A stretch of DNA of 64,000 nt from Bacteroidota bacterium. Its GTDB lineage: Bacteria; Bacteroidota; Bacteroidia; NS11-12g; UBA9320. The stretch covers positions 107,417 to 171,416 of the forward strand of contig NVWV01000012.1 of assembly GCA_002746305.1 (NCBI GenBank). Reading direction: 5' to 3'. Under the pieces are notes generated by a model. It was given only the letters and a program-made list of their open reading frames with translations. It had not been told where the DNA came from and did no database searches. Both the position numbers and the translations under genes were made by a program. Within the stretch, counting starts at the first letter, position 1. Every line of letters starts with the position of its first letter. Shown here piece after piece: positions 32,913 to 42,390 of this stretch.

Positions 32913-34463
32913 ATGGAAAGAACAAACGAGCGATACCAGTCCATATTCGAAACTACTCTTGATGGCATTATTGTAATTAACAATAGAGGTGCTATAGAAG
33001 ACATTAACTCATCTGCTCTTTCCTTATTTGGTTTCGAAAAGCAAGAAGTTATAGGACAGAATATAAGCGTTCTAATGCCAGAACCTGATAAAAGTAATCA
33101 CGATAAATACATCCATAATTATAAAACCACTCGTAAACCAAAAATTATTGGAATAGGTCGAGAAGTAGATGGGCTAAAAAAGGATGGCAACATATTCCCT
33201 TTTCGCTTGGCTGTAAGTGAGTTTGAAATGAATGGAGAACAATTTTTCACTGGCATCATACATGACCTCACACAGCGAAAATTACAAGAGCGTATTATCA
33301 CAGGGTATGCTGAAGAATTAGAACTGCGAGTAGACCAACGAACGGTTGAACTTAAAAACGAAATTGAGCTTCGTGAAACTGCTCAAAAAGCTCTTATAGA
33401 TAGTCAGAGGTTATATGAAACGATTGCTAAAAACTACCCCAATGGGACCATCTCGGTAATCACACCAGATTTCAAGACGATTTTTGCAGAAGGAAGTGAA
33501 CTCCGACGACTCGGTTTAGACCCAGAAAGATTAATCAATGCGGACTATCGACTCAATATATCAGAGAAGTACAGATCATTTGTAGAAGACAAGATCAATC
33601 TTGTGATACAAGGAGGTGAACAAAATTTTGAGTACGGAGATGACAATAGAATGTACCGTGTTCGTTGTGTCCCCCTCTCATACTTCGATCATAATGTAGA
33701 TCAGATTCTCATTGTAGAAAATAATATTACTCAAGAAAAAAGAGCTGAAAGTGAAATATATGCTGCTCTTAATAAGGAGAAACAACTCAACGAGCTTAAA
33801 ACAAATTTTGTTTCTATGGCTTCCCATGAATTTCGGACTCCTCTTAGTAGTATCCTTAGTTCTGCTGCTTTAGTTGGCAAGTACCCTAAATCTGAACAAC
33901 AAGAAAATCGGTTAAAGCACCTAAACAAGATTAGAACTAACGTTCAAAGTCTAACTATGATTCTGAATGATTTTCTGTCTCTTGAACGTATCGAGGGAGG
34001 ATATATAAAGTTCAATCCTAAAGAGACTAATATCTTGGAATTTATTCAAAATGTAATGGAAGAGGCCGAACCTTTGCTAAAGCCAAATCAGCACATAAAA
34101 CTGGAAGGTAACATTGAGAATAAAACCGCATTACTTGATTCATACTTGCTAAAAAACACACTCAGCAATTTAATTAGCAATGCAATAAAATATAGCGAGG
34201 ATGAAATAACAATTTTTTTATCCATTGAGGACAGCTTGCAAATTTCAATTAAAGATAATGGAATTGGAATAAGCATGGAAGATCAAAAAAGCTTGTTCAA
34301 TCGATTTTACAGAGCAAGTAATGCAGGACAAATACAAGGCACTGGTCTCGGACTAAATATTGTAAAAAGATATGTGAAAATAATGGAAGGTGAAATTACC
34401 TTTGAGAGCACTTTAGCTAAAGGAAGTACATTTACTATAATTTTAAATGATGGGAATAAGTAG
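32913..34463 (+). CDS. FixL-like heme-PAS sensor histidine kinase
   Basis: This is a 516-residue kinase without membrane segments. The first PAS (about 5-122) resembles FixL: HDKYIHNYKTTRKPKIIGIG, then R83, then DGNIFPFRLAVSEF and FFTGIIHDLTQRK. His63 aligns with the heme ligand His200 of Bradyrhizobium FixL and Arg83 with the oxygen-contact Arg220 (spacing 20 in both). A coiled coil and a second, diverged PAS follow. The kinase core has FVSMASHEFRTPLSSI with the phosphorylated His near 305, and DNGIGIS and GTGLGLNIVKRY. It probably switches off when oxygen binds and signals to the next gene. It lies directly upstream of the cbb3 oxidase genes. Confidence 0.85.
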   Translation: MERTNERYQSIFETTLDGIIVINNRGAIEDINSSALSLFGFEKQEVIGQNISVLMPEPDKSNHDKYIHNYKTTRKPKIIGIGREVDGLKKDGNIFPFRLAVSEFEMNGEQFFTGIIHDLTQRKLQERIITGYAEELELRVDQRTVELKNEIELRETAQKALIDSQRLYETIAKNYPNGTISVITPDFKTIFAEGSELRRLGLDPERLINADYRLNISEKYRSFVEDKINLVIQGGEQNFEYGDDNRMYRVRCVPLSYFDHNVDQILIVENNITQEKRAESEIYAALNKEKQLNELKTNFVSMASHEFRTPLSSILSSAALVGKYPKSEQQENRLKHLNKIRTNVQSLTMILNDFLSLERIEGGYIKFNPKETNILEFIQNVMEEAEPLLKPNQHIKLEGNIENKTALLDSYLLKNTLSNLISNAIKYSEDEITIFLSIEDSLQISIKDNGIGISMEDQKSLFNRFYRASNAGQIQGTGLGLNIVKRYVKIMEGEITFESTLAKGSTFTIILNDGNK

Positions 34464-35466
34464 AATACTCATAATAGAAGACAACACCGATATCCGAGAG
34501 AATATAGCAGAGCTACTTCAATTATCAGGATACCAGACTCTGGAAGCTGACAATGGAAAGACAGGAGCAAAAATGGCACTTGATCAACTCCCTAATTTAA
34601 TCCTCTGCGATATCATGATGCCCGATTTAGACGGTTATGGGGTGCTGCATATTTTGAGTAAACACAAAGAGACCATTAACATCCCATTCATTTTCTTAAC
34701 TGCAAAAGCAGAAAAAAGTGATATCAGGAAAGGGATGACACTTGGGGCAGACGATTACATCACTAAGCCTTTTGAAGAAACAGACCTCTTAAATGCTATA
34801 GAGAATAGATTAAAAAAGTCAAATAATGTACTAAGCAATCCTTCGAATACGGGATCGTTTGACGACTTGTTCGCCCATAAAGTGATTCAGTCATATTCAA
34901 CTAAACAACTTATATATAACGAAGGAGATACTCCCCGATATATCTACTTCCTACAATCTGGGAAAGTAAAGATAGTGAAGATGAATAAGGATGGCAAAGA
35001 GGTTGTTTTAGAACTTTGTAATTCAGGGGACTTCTTTGGATATTGGGGAGCTTTAGAGGACCACGATCATGGGGAAAGTGCAGAAGTGATAGAAGATTGT
35101 GAAATATGGCAAGTGCCCATGTTAGATTTCAAACATTTGCTCACGACGAACACCGAAGTTAGCAGTAAGTTTCTTAAGCTACTTAGTAAAAATCTACTGA
35201 TAAAAGAAAGTAAAATTCTAGAGTTAGCTTATGAATCCGTCCGAAAACGTGTCGCAAACTCTCTGGTCGCTATGTGTGATGTCTATGGCGAAGGTGAAAA
35301 GCTAACAATGAAAGTACCTAGAGAACTAATAGCATCTATGGCCGGGACCTCAGTAGAGACCGCAATACGAATGCTTACAGAGTTTAAAAATGATGGATAT
35401 ATACTCGTCCAGAGCAGTGAAATCACTATCGTAAACTACGATAAGCTCAAAAATTCTCCTTTCTGA
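34447..35466 (+). CDS. Response regulator-CRP/FNR fusion regulator
   Basis: This 339-residue protein has a CheY-type receiver at 5-125 (Asp55 in LILCDIMMPDLDGYG; Lys in YITKPFEE), then a cyclic-nucleotide-binding-like domain (about 135-255; GDTPRYIYFLQSGKVKIVKM, GDFFGYWGAL) and a C-terminal CRP-type winged helix (KVPRELIASMAGTSVETAIRMLTEFKNDGYI). No FNR-type N-terminal Cys cluster is present, so oxygen sensing should come from the kinase. It overlaps the kinase gene by 17 bases. It combines the jobs of FixJ and FixK in one chain and probably activates the cbb3 genes. Confidence 0.88.
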   Translation: MMGISRILIIEDNTDIRENIAELLQLSGYQTLEADNGKTGAKMALDQLPNLILCDIMMPDLDGYGVLHILSKHKETINIPFIFLTAKAEKSDIRKGMTLGADDYITKPFEETDLLNAIENRLKKSNNVLSNPSNTGSFDDLFAHKVIQSYSTKQLIYNEGDTPRYIYFLQSGKVKIVKMNKDGKEVVLELCNSGDFFGYWGALEDHDHGESAEVIEDCEIWQVPMLDFKHLLTTNTEVSSKFLKLLSKNLLIKESKILELAYESVRKRVANSLVAMCDVYGEGEKLTMKVPRELIASMAGTSVETAIRMLTEFKNDGYILVQSSEITIVNYDKLKNSPF

Positions 35467-35551
35467 CCAATATCATACTACATCCTAGATGTAATCAGTA
35501 ATTCTACAAATTTCGCATGGCACATTTGTATTCTACAATGGAGGAGTACAC

Positions 35552-35866
35552 GTGCAAAGTCTTACAATCATAAATTCTGCAGCTGATTTACATCAGCTTT
35601 TTAACGCCTCTGAAGGCTTGATTGTTGATATACGTAATATTGAAGATTATACAAAAGGCCATTTGCCTAATGCCTTACATATGGATTTAATGTCTAACAA
35701 GTTTGTATCCTATTTCTCCGATTTAAACAAAGATGAAAATCTCTTACTATACTGTACCGACGGGTCTCGTAGTAAAGTAGCATTGCGTATACTTACTGAA
35801 ATGGGCTTCCAACATTTATATAACCTTAAAAAAGGAATAGAAGAATGGGACGGTATACTTTCATAA
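35552..35866 (+). CDS. Rhodanese-like domain protein
   Basis: This is a 104-residue single rhodanese domain: EGLIVDIRNIEDYTKGHLPNA, then LLLYCTDGSRSKVALRIL with the active-site Cys and its phosphate/sulfur-binding loop (CTDGSRS), then YNLKKGIEEW. It may carry sulfane sulfur or serve as a small redox or phosphatase-like domain. The start is GTG at 35552 with a GGAGGAG sequence in front. It overlaps the next ORF by 22 bases and sits in the oxidase region. Confidence 0.85.
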   Translation: MQSLTIINSAADLHQLFNASEGLIVDIRNIEDYTKGHLPNALHMDLMSNKFVSYFSDLNKDENLLLYCTDGSRSKVALRILTEMGFQHLYNLKKGIEEWDGILS

Positions 35867-36162
35867 TACTATTTTTTGGAATCATAGGACTTATTGCTGT
35901 GGTAGTGCCACATGAAAGTCAAGTCAATGGCATTTTTATAACCCGTCAAAATGACTCAACCGAACTCAAAAAGCAAAGCATCTATATCTGCAAAGGGCAT
36001 TACTTTGAGTGGTGTGACAACGCAAGTAATTGTAGTCATTGTAGTGAGCCCTTAACACAACTTAATTTATGGGAGTACTATACACTTTTGGAATGCGAAG
36101 ACCCTCAAAAATTCTTGGAAGACAATTACCAAAAAATCATACAAAATAAAATCAAACTATGA
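35845..36162 (+). CDS. Small membrane-anchored Cys-rich protein
   Basis: This 105-residue protein has one N-terminal membrane segment (TFIILFFGIIGLIAVVV) and a soluble part with clustered cysteines: YICKGHYFEWCDNASNCSHC. The CX8CX5CX2C spacing suggests a metal (zinc) knot. I do not know the family. It overlaps both neighbours (22 bases with the rhodanese gene, 4 with the next gene), so it is part of the same unit. Confidence 0.55.
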   Translation: MGRYTFIILFFGIIGLIAVVVPHESQVNGIFITRQNDSTELKKQSIYICKGHYFEWCDNASNCSHCSEPLTQLNLWEYYTLLECEDPQKFLEDNYQKIIQNKIKL

Positions 36163-36401
36163 ATACTCTATTACGTCAAGCTAAAGTTGATGAACTAATT
36201 ATATGTTTAGAAAAAATTGCTCCTAAAAGTTGTTCCAAACCTAAAACCGAAATGTGTTCTAAATGTGTTGCACGTATATCTTCTGATAGAGCAATGCAAA
36301 TCCAAGTGCACCTGAAAGAATTGAGAGATTTACAACAAAATGGTGACATCCTAACTACGAAATTAGAAAACTCCATATTGGAGCTACTAGATAGCAAATA
36401 G
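36159..36401 (+). CDS. Hypothetical cytoplasmic protein (80 aa)
   Basis: This unrecognised 80-residue helical protein has a CSKPKTEMCSKC segment that could bind metal. It overlaps the preceding gene by 4 bases (ATGA). No domain assigned. The 244-base gap that follows leads into the cbb3 gene set; I see no clear promoter consensus there. Confidence 0.5.
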   Translation: MNTLLRQAKVDELIICLEKIAPKSCSKPKTEMCSKCVARISSDRAMQIQVHLKELRDLQQNGDILTTKLENSILELLDSK

Positions 36402-36645
36402 CTATTCTCTTAAATCAGCTAAATAAACATCATACTTCAATGACATTTAACAGATAGAATCGTGGACACATAGCGTTAATTTTTGATTGTATTATTTGCG
36501 TCTCCTTACCAGTAATGAGGTAGAAAACAAGTAGCATTTAGGCTTGCCAATCCTGCCTTCCCAATGAATATCATAGCCCCTACTGACCGCACTCAACAAT
36601 TTGGCCTGCTTACGATATCATCTTTGAAGTAAGATTGAGAAATCG

Positions 36646-38985
36646 ATGAATAAAAGCACAATCATAGATACTCTATGCACGTACTGCGGAAGCAGCTGCG
36701 ACAGCGATTTGGTCCGCATAAATAGCAATATTTTTTGCTGTTATGGTTGTGCTACTTTAAGTGATGTAGTCGCTCGAATGAAAAACGCTCCTCTTGATGT
36801 TTCACTCAAGTATAAACAGTTCGATTTAGAAGAAAATTTCAACCAATTGGTTGATTATCAAAATGACAACCTATACAGATTAGGAATTTCATTACCCTCA
36901 ATTCACTGCTCCAGTTGCATTGAATTATTAGAAGATTTACCTTCTTTCTATGACGGAATTTTAGGCTCAGAAGTAAATTTTGAACATCGAAGATGTACCG
37001 TAACTGCGAGTAAAGATTTACCTCTTTCTTTTATAGCCCAACTACTTGAAGACATTGGCTACCCCCCGCAAATCAGCATCTCTCAAAAGTTCAAAGAAGC
37101 TGAAAAAACAACGAACAAAAACAACCTCCTCAAACTAGCCGTAGCAGGATTTTGCTTTGGCAATATCATGCTTTTTAGCATGCCCCATTACTTTGGCCTA
37201 CAAGTAGCCAACGACATATTTTTTACACGTCTATTTAGTAGTTTATCGGTGGCACTTAGTTTGCCCGTTGTCTTTTATGCAGGGCGAGACTATCTTATTT
37301 CTGCTTATAAAGCACTTGCTGCTAGTAAATCGCATCTTAACATTCCAATTGCAATAGGGATTTTAAGCCTATTTGGTTGGAGTCTATATGAAATCTTTAG
37401 TGGAGTTGGTATTGGATACTTGGACTCTCTAGCTGGTCTTGTATTCTTCTTGCTCATCGGAAAGTGGTTTCAACACAAAGTATATGATCAAGTTAGTTAT
37501 CATAGAGGTATACAAGAATTCATACCACTTGTCGTACGTAAGCAAGCGAATACCGGCACATCCTGGGCTAGACTAGATAGTCTAAAAAAGGGAGATACGA
37601 TAGTTGTAAAAAACGAAGAAATTATACCTGCAAACGGCATACTAAGCCAGGGTTCAGGACTCATTGATTATGCATTCATTACAGGAGAAGCTCTCGCTGA
37701 GCAAGCCAAAATAGGCACTAAAGTATACGCCGGTGGATGTCAGAAAGCGGGAGAAATCTCTGTGACTCTAAATGAACAACCAAGTATAGACAAGCTTTGG
37801 TCTACTTGGTCTAATCAATCCGTTAAAAAGGATTTTTCAAATCGATGGACAGATCACATTAGCAAATACTTCACCATAGCTGTTATAACAATTGCTGTAA
37901 TTGCAGCAATTGCATGGTCATTTACAAGTATAGAACAAGCATTATTTGTATTTAGCTCAGTCCTTATAGTGGCTTGTCCTTGTGCATTAGCACTTAGTGC
38001 TCCATTTACATTTGGCAACATTCTAAGAGTCTATAGTCGCAACAACCTTTTCATGAAGGATGCAGATGCTATATCAGTCTTAAGTGAAATACAACACATT
38101 GTTTTAGATAAAACAGGAACTCTCACAGAGAAAGCAGCTTTGGAGGTTGACTTCGTTGGAAAAATTTTGGATTTAGAACTAGCTAGAAGTATTAAATCCT
38201 TAGCATCTCAGAGCAATCATCCCCTAAGTGAAATAATCACCCAACATTTGGGAGAGTATGAACTACAAACAACAACTGATTTTGAAGAAAAGGTAGGTCA
38301 GGGAATACAGGGAATAGTGAATAATCGGGTTATAAAACTTGGTGCAAAGGAATGGGTTCAAGCAAATAACAAGATAACGGGTACTGTGGTCTATGTTTCT
38401 GTAGATGGTGAGATCGTTGGACATTTCAAAGTCTCAGCAAGCTATCGCCGAGGTCTTAAATCTACATTATCCAGACTTGGGAAAATATTAAAACTCTCTG
38501 TTTTAAGTGGAGACAATGATGGAGAACGTGAAGCTCTAACAGATATTTTCCCATCATTTAACCGGCTTAAATTCAATCTGAAACCAAGACAAAAGGCAAT
38601 TGAAATAAGCCAAATACAACGAATAGAAAAAGTATTAATGATTGGTGATGGGCTCAATGATAGCTCAGCAATAGAACAGGGTGATTTAGGCATGGCCCTC
38701 ACGGAAAATCTAAACGGATTTTATCCTGGATCTGATGCCGTTCTTCTCTCTGACAGTTTAGTTAAACTGCCGGCATTTATTGAGCTAGCACGATACTCTA
38801 AAAAAATACTAAAGTGGAGTTTAATCTTCTCGTTACTTTACAATATTACAGGTGTCACCTTCGCAGTTTCAGGTCTATTAACGCCAATTATCGCAGCTAT
38901 TTTAATGCCCTTGAGTTCTGTATCTGTTGTACTTCTAGATACTCTACTAGTTAGAATGAAATCAAAAAAATTAAACCTTATATAA
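36646..38985 (+). CDS. ccoI: Copper-type P-type ATPase, CcoI/FixI-like
   Basis: This 779-residue P1B-type ATPase has an N-terminal Cys-rich part (CTYCGSSCDS, CCYGC), a heavy-metal-associated domain with HCSSCIELLED, the membrane metal-binding motif ACPCALALSAPF, the phosphorylation motif VLDKTGTLTEKA and the hinge GDGLNDSSAIEQGD. CcoI exports copper needed for assembly of the cbb3 oxidase copper centre. Its place directly before ccoS and ccoN supports this role over general copper resistance. Confidence 0.92.
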   Translation: MNKSTIIDTLCTYCGSSCDSDLVRINSNIFCCYGCATLSDVVARMKNAPLDVSLKYKQFDLEENFNQLVDYQNDNLYRLGISLPSIHCSSCIELLEDLPSFYDGILGSEVNFEHRRCTVTASKDLPLSFIAQLLEDIGYPPQISISQKFKEAEKTTNKNNLLKLAVAGFCFGNIMLFSMPHYFGLQVANDIFFTRLFSSLSVALSLPVVFYAGRDYLISAYKALAASKSHLNIPIAIGILSLFGWSLYEIFSGVGIGYLDSLAGLVFFLLIGKWFQHKVYDQVSYHRGIQEFIPLVVRKQANTGTSWARLDSLKKGDTIVVKNEEIIPANGILSQGSGLIDYAFITGEALAEQAKIGTKVYAGGCQKAGEISVTLNEQPSIDKLWSTWSNQSVKKDFSNRWTDHISKYFTIAVITIAVIAAIAWSFTSIEQALFVFSSVLIVACPCALALSAPFTFGNILRVYSRNNLFMKDADAISVLSEIQHIVLDKTGTLTEKAALEVDFVGKILDLELARSIKSLASQSNHPLSEIITQHLGEYELQTTTDFEEKVGQGIQGIVNNRVIKLGAKEWVQANNKITGTVVYVSVDGEIVGHFKVSASYRRGLKSTLSRLGKILKLSVLSGDNDGEREALTDIFPSFNRLKFNLKPRQKAIEISQIQRIEKVLMIGDGLNDSSAIEQGDLGMALTENLNGFYPGSDAVLLSDSLVKLPAFIELARYSKKILKWSLIFSLLYNITGVTFAVSGLLTPIIAAILMPLSSVSVVLLDTLLVRMKSKKLNLI

Positions 38986-38987
38986 CA

Positions 38988-39149
38988 ATGAAAATAATTG
39001 GATTGCTCATATCTCTTAGTATGATCTTGGCTATTGGCTTTTTGTTTGCTTTCTATAAAGCCGTCAAGACTGGTCAATTTGACGATCTTGAGTCCCCTGC
39101 AATGCGAGTACTTGACACGAAAAAATCAAAAACTAATCATCAAAATTAA
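38988..39149 (+). CDS. ccoS: cbb3 oxidase assembly protein CcoS
   Basis: This short gene encodes 53 residues: MKIIGLLISLSMILAIGFLF, then AFYKAVKTGQFDDLESPAMR. One membrane segment followed by the GQFDDLE..A.R motif is the hallmark of CcoS/FixS, needed to insert cofactors in the cbb3 oxidase. It begins 2 bases after the ccoI stop and ends 1 base before the ccoNO start. Confidence 0.93.
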   Translation: MKIIGLLISLSMILAIGFLFAFYKAVKTGQFDDLESPAMRVLDTKKSKTNHQN

Positions 39150-39150
39150 T

Positions 39151-41298
39151 ATGCAAAAGGAAACCTTTAATTACGACAATAAGATTGTCCGAAATTTTGC
39201 AATTGCCACTGCAATATGGGGCGTTGTAGGTATGCTGGTAGGAGTCTTAATAGCTTCTCAGCTTTTTGAGCCTTTCTTCAATTTCAATACCAGATACATT
39301 TCGTTTGGTAGACTAAGACCCCTCCATACCAATGCAATCATTTTTGCTTTCGTGGGCAACGCCATCTTTATGGGAGTTTACTATTCGCTTCAGCGGCTAA
39401 TGAAGACTAGAATGTTTAGTGATAAGCTGAGCACAATTCACTTCTGGGGATGGCAATTGATTATCGTAGCCGCAGCAATTACACTGCCATTGGGTTTAAC
39501 ATCATCAAAGGAATATGCCGAACTAGAATGGCCAATAGACATTGCTATTACCATTATTTGGATTGTTTTCGGATGGAATATGTTTGGGACTATTTACCAA
39601 CGTCGAGAGAAGCACTTATACGTTGCAATATGGTTCTATATTGCTACTTTTATAACAGTAGCGATGCTACATGTTGTAAACAGCCTTGCTCTTCCCGTAA
39701 GTCTATTTAAGTCCTACTCCGTATTTGCAGGTGTACAAGATGCACTCGTCCAATGGTGGTATGGGCATAATGCTGTAGCATTCTTCCTCACGACTCCATT
39801 CCTAGGGCTTATGTACTACTTTATGCCTAAAATGGCCAATAGGCCCGTTTATTCGTACAAACTATCTATTCTTCACTTCTGGTCATTGATTTTCTTGTAC
39901 ATATGGGCAGGACCACATCATTTGCTCTATACCAGTTTACCCGATTGGGCACAGACTTTGGGAGTTGCTTTTAGTATCATGTTGATAGCTCCATCATGGG
40001 GAGGTATGTTAAACGGCCTACTGACTCTTCGTGGTGCTTGGGACAGAGTTCGAGATGATGCCATACTTAAATTTATGGTTGTAGGCCTTACCGCTTATGG
40101 CATGTCAACTTTTGAAGGGCCAATGCTTTCTCTTAAAAGCGTAAATAAGATTGCTCACTTTACAGATTGGATTGTAGCCCACGTACACGTAGGTGCTCTC
40201 GGCTGGAATGGCCTTTTAACTTTCGCCATTTTATACTATATCATTCCTCGTATCTATGAAACTAAAATGTACTCCAAAAAAGCTGTTAATACTCACTTTT
40301 GGCTTGCTACGTTAGGTATACTTTTCTATGTTATCCCAATGTACTTCAGTGGTTTCACTCAAGGGCTTATGTGGCAACAATTTACAGAAGATGGAATGCT
40401 CAAGTACCCGAACTTCTTAGAAACCACAATCCAAGTTTTACCCATGCATATGCTAAGAGCTTTTGGGGGAGTACTTTACCTAAGTGGCACCATATTAATG
40501 GTATGGAATCTCTTCAAGACAGCAAAATCTGGCAAATTAGTTCCAAATGAAGCAGCTGAGGCATACCCACTAGTAAAAGAAGAAAAAGGCACTGTACAAG
40601 TTGCTTACTGGCACCGTTGGATTGAAAAACGTCCAACCCAGCTACTTATATTTTCATTTATAGCAGTGGCCATTGGAGGCATCGTAGAGTTTGTTCCAAC
40701 ATTCTTGGTAGAAAGTAATGTTCAAACCATTCCAAGTGTAACTCCTTACTCACCACTAGAGTTAGAGGGTAGAGATCTATACATTAGAGAGGGTTGTAGT
40801 AACTGTCACTCTCAGCAAGTACGCCCATTCAGAGATGAAACCATTCGTTATGGAGAGTATTCTAAATCTGGAGAACACGTCTATGATCATCCATTCCTAT
40901 GGGGTAGTAAACGTACTGGGCCAGACCTTGCAAGAGCGGGAAACACTTCTTCTAAAATGTATAAAGACGCAGGATGGCATTACCAGCATATGAAAAATCC
41001 AAGGACTACATCTGAAGGTTCTATTATGCCTGCATACCCTTGGCTTATTGAAGATGATGGAGATTACTCAAACATTGAAACCAAGATAATCACCATGCGA
41101 AAACTGGGTGTTCCATATGAAGAAAATTATGAAAAATATGCACTAAGTGAACTATACAATCAAGCTGAAGATATTTCAACCTTCTTATCAAAAGAAAAGG
41201 GAATTAAGGTAGCTAAAGAAAAGGAAATCATAGCACTTATAGCCTACCTGCACAAGCTTGGTAGGGATATTAACACAAAAAGAACTGCAAGAAAGTAA
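39151..41298 (+). CDS. ccoN: cbb3 cytochrome c oxidase, fused subunits I and II (CcoN-CcoO)
   Basis: The ATG at 39151 gives 715 residues. The first about 480 form a heme-copper oxidase subunit I of the cbb3 type, with the low-spin heme and copper His in RPLHTNAIIFAF, QWWYGHNAVAFFL and HVHVGALGWNG. The last about 200 residues are CcoO, with a membrane anchor (LLIFSFIAVAIGGIVEFV) and a heme c site GCSNCHSQQV, plus SIMPAYPWL. This is the terminal oxidase core that reduces oxygen at low concentration. The fusion is common in Bacteroidota. The longer ORF start at 39034 lies inside ccoS and is not used. Confidence 0.95.
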   Translation: MQKETFNYDNKIVRNFAIATAIWGVVGMLVGVLIASQLFEPFFNFNTRYISFGRLRPLHTNAIIFAFVGNAIFMGVYYSLQRLMKTRMFSDKLSTIHFWGWQLIIVAAAITLPLGLTSSKEYAELEWPIDIAITIIWIVFGWNMFGTIYQRREKHLYVAIWFYIATFITVAMLHVVNSLALPVSLFKSYSVFAGVQDALVQWWYGHNAVAFFLTTPFLGLMYYFMPKMANRPVYSYKLSILHFWSLIFLYIWAGPHHLLYTSLPDWAQTLGVAFSIMLIAPSWGGMLNGLLTLRGAWDRVRDDAILKFMVVGLTAYGMSTFEGPMLSLKSVNKIAHFTDWIVAHVHVGALGWNGLLTFAILYYIIPRIYETKMYSKKAVNTHFWLATLGILFYVIPMYFSGFTQGLMWQQFTEDGMLKYPNFLETTIQVLPMHMLRAFGGVLYLSGTILMVWNLFKTAKSGKLVPNEAAEAYPLVKEEKGTVQVAYWHRWIEKRPTQLLIFSFIAVAIGGIVEFVPTFLVESNVQTIPSVTPYSPLELEGRDLYIREGCSNCHSQQVRPFRDETIRYGEYSKSGEHVYDHPFLWGSKRTGPDLARAGNTSSKMYKDAGWHYQHMKNPRTTSEGSIMPAYPWLIEDDGDYSNIETKIITMRKLGVPYEENYEKYALSELYNQAEDISTFLSKEKGIKVAKEKEIIALIAYLHKLGRDINTKRTARK

Positions 41299-41306
41299 TT
41301 AGCCGT

Positions 41307-41486
41307 ATGAGAAAAATGATAGGACATGTAGAAGGAGCCGATATATTTTTAATAATCGCACTTCTCATCTTTTTAGGAGTATTCATTATTGCTGCTCTGT
41401 ATATGTCTCTTATGAGTAAAGAGCAGATAGCAGAACTAGCCAATTTACCATTAGAAACCACTAGCGATCAACACGATGAAGAATAA
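41307..41486 (+). CDS. ccoQ: CcoQ-like small membrane protein
   Basis: This short gene of 59 residues has one membrane segment, IFLIIALLIFLGVFIIAALY, and an acidic tail. Position between CcoNO and CcoP, size and topology fit CcoQ/FixQ, the small stabilising subunit. The sequence is too short for a safe family match. It overlaps ccoP by 11 bases. Confidence 0.75.
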   Translation: MRKMIGHVEGADIFLIIALLIFLGVFIIAALYMSLMSKEQIAELANLPLETTSDQHDEE

Positions 41487-42381
41487 ATTTTTCTTAACAA
41501 CAATTGGAGTAATGACCACATTTGGTGCATTTGCTCAAAGTGCTGAATCCAATACCGCAGGGTTGTCTAATCCTCTTTTATGGATTATTTATTCGGTAGC
41601 AGGTTTATTGCTACTTATCACGTACCTGCTTTATTTAATCTCAAAAGAACTTAAAAGGTACGTAAATGGTGAGAGTAATACTGTAGAAGCCAAAATGTGG
41701 GACAGTAGATCAAGTTGGGAAAAGATATTCCAACTTAAACCCGTAGGCACTGATAAGGATAACATTATAGATGAGCCACATGATGGCATTTATGAACTAG
41801 ATAATCCTCCGCCACCATGGTTTATGTTCTTGTTCTATGGTTGTGTTGTTATTGCAGCAATCTACTTTGTACGATTTAGTATGACGGACTATGGGTATAC
41901 TCAAGAAGACGAGTACATAGCCGAAATGAAAGCTGCGGAGGTAAAACTAATAGCGAATGTAGCATCAGAGGACCTGAACATTGACGAAAGTAATGTAGAA
42001 GCTCTCACGGATGCAGAAACTCTTGCCTCTGGTAAAAAGATCTTTGTTCAAAACTGTAAAGTATGTCATGGAAATGAAGGAAAAGGAATGACAGGCTCAG
42101 GACCAAACCTCACAGATGAATTTTGGAAACATGGAGGTGGTGTTATAAACGTATTTAAAACAATCAAATATGGTGTCATAGAAAAGGGTATGGCTTCTTG
42201 GAAAGATAACCTTAACCCTAAAAAAATTCAGGATGTAACTTCATATATACTTAGTCTGCAAGGAAGTAATCCAGAGGGGGCCAAAGAACCAGAAGGTGTA
42301 AAATGGGAAGCATCGGAAGAGGAAGAAACTTCAGACACAGAGGAAGCCAAAAACACGGAAAATGACTTGGTAAGCCGGTAA
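41476..42381 (+). CDS. ccoP: cbb3 oxidase cytochrome c subunit CcoP
   Basis: This 301-residue protein has a signal-like segment, a first membrane helix (LLWIIYSVAGLLLLITYLLYL), the CcoP N-terminal motif YELDNPPPPWFMFLFYGCVV with the second helix, and one heme c site NCKVCHGNEGKG with Met in KGMASWKD. Proteobacterial CcoP has two hemes; only one is seen here, as in other Bacteroidota. The C-terminal 35 residues are very acidic. It feeds electrons to CcoO. Confidence 0.92.
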   Translation: MKNKFFLTTIGVMTTFGAFAQSAESNTAGLSNPLLWIIYSVAGLLLLITYLLYLISKELKRYVNGESNTVEAKMWDSRSSWEKIFQLKPVGTDKDNIIDEPHDGIYELDNPPPPWFMFLFYGCVVIAAIYFVRFSMTDYGYTQEDEYIAEMKAAEVKLIANVASEDLNIDESNVEALTDAETLASGKKIFVQNCKVCHGNEGKGMTGSGPNLTDEFWKHGGGVINVFKTIKYGVIEKGMASWKDNLNPKKIQDVTSYILSLQGSNPEGAKEPEGVKWEASEEEETSDTEEAKNTENDLVSR

Positions 42382-42390
42382 ATAAACCAA

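Noticed and set aside
39034..39150. Upstream extension of the CcoN-CcoO ORF
   Set aside because: This stretch is out-of-frame ccoS coding sequence; the ATG at 39151, one base after the ccoS stop, is the proper start.
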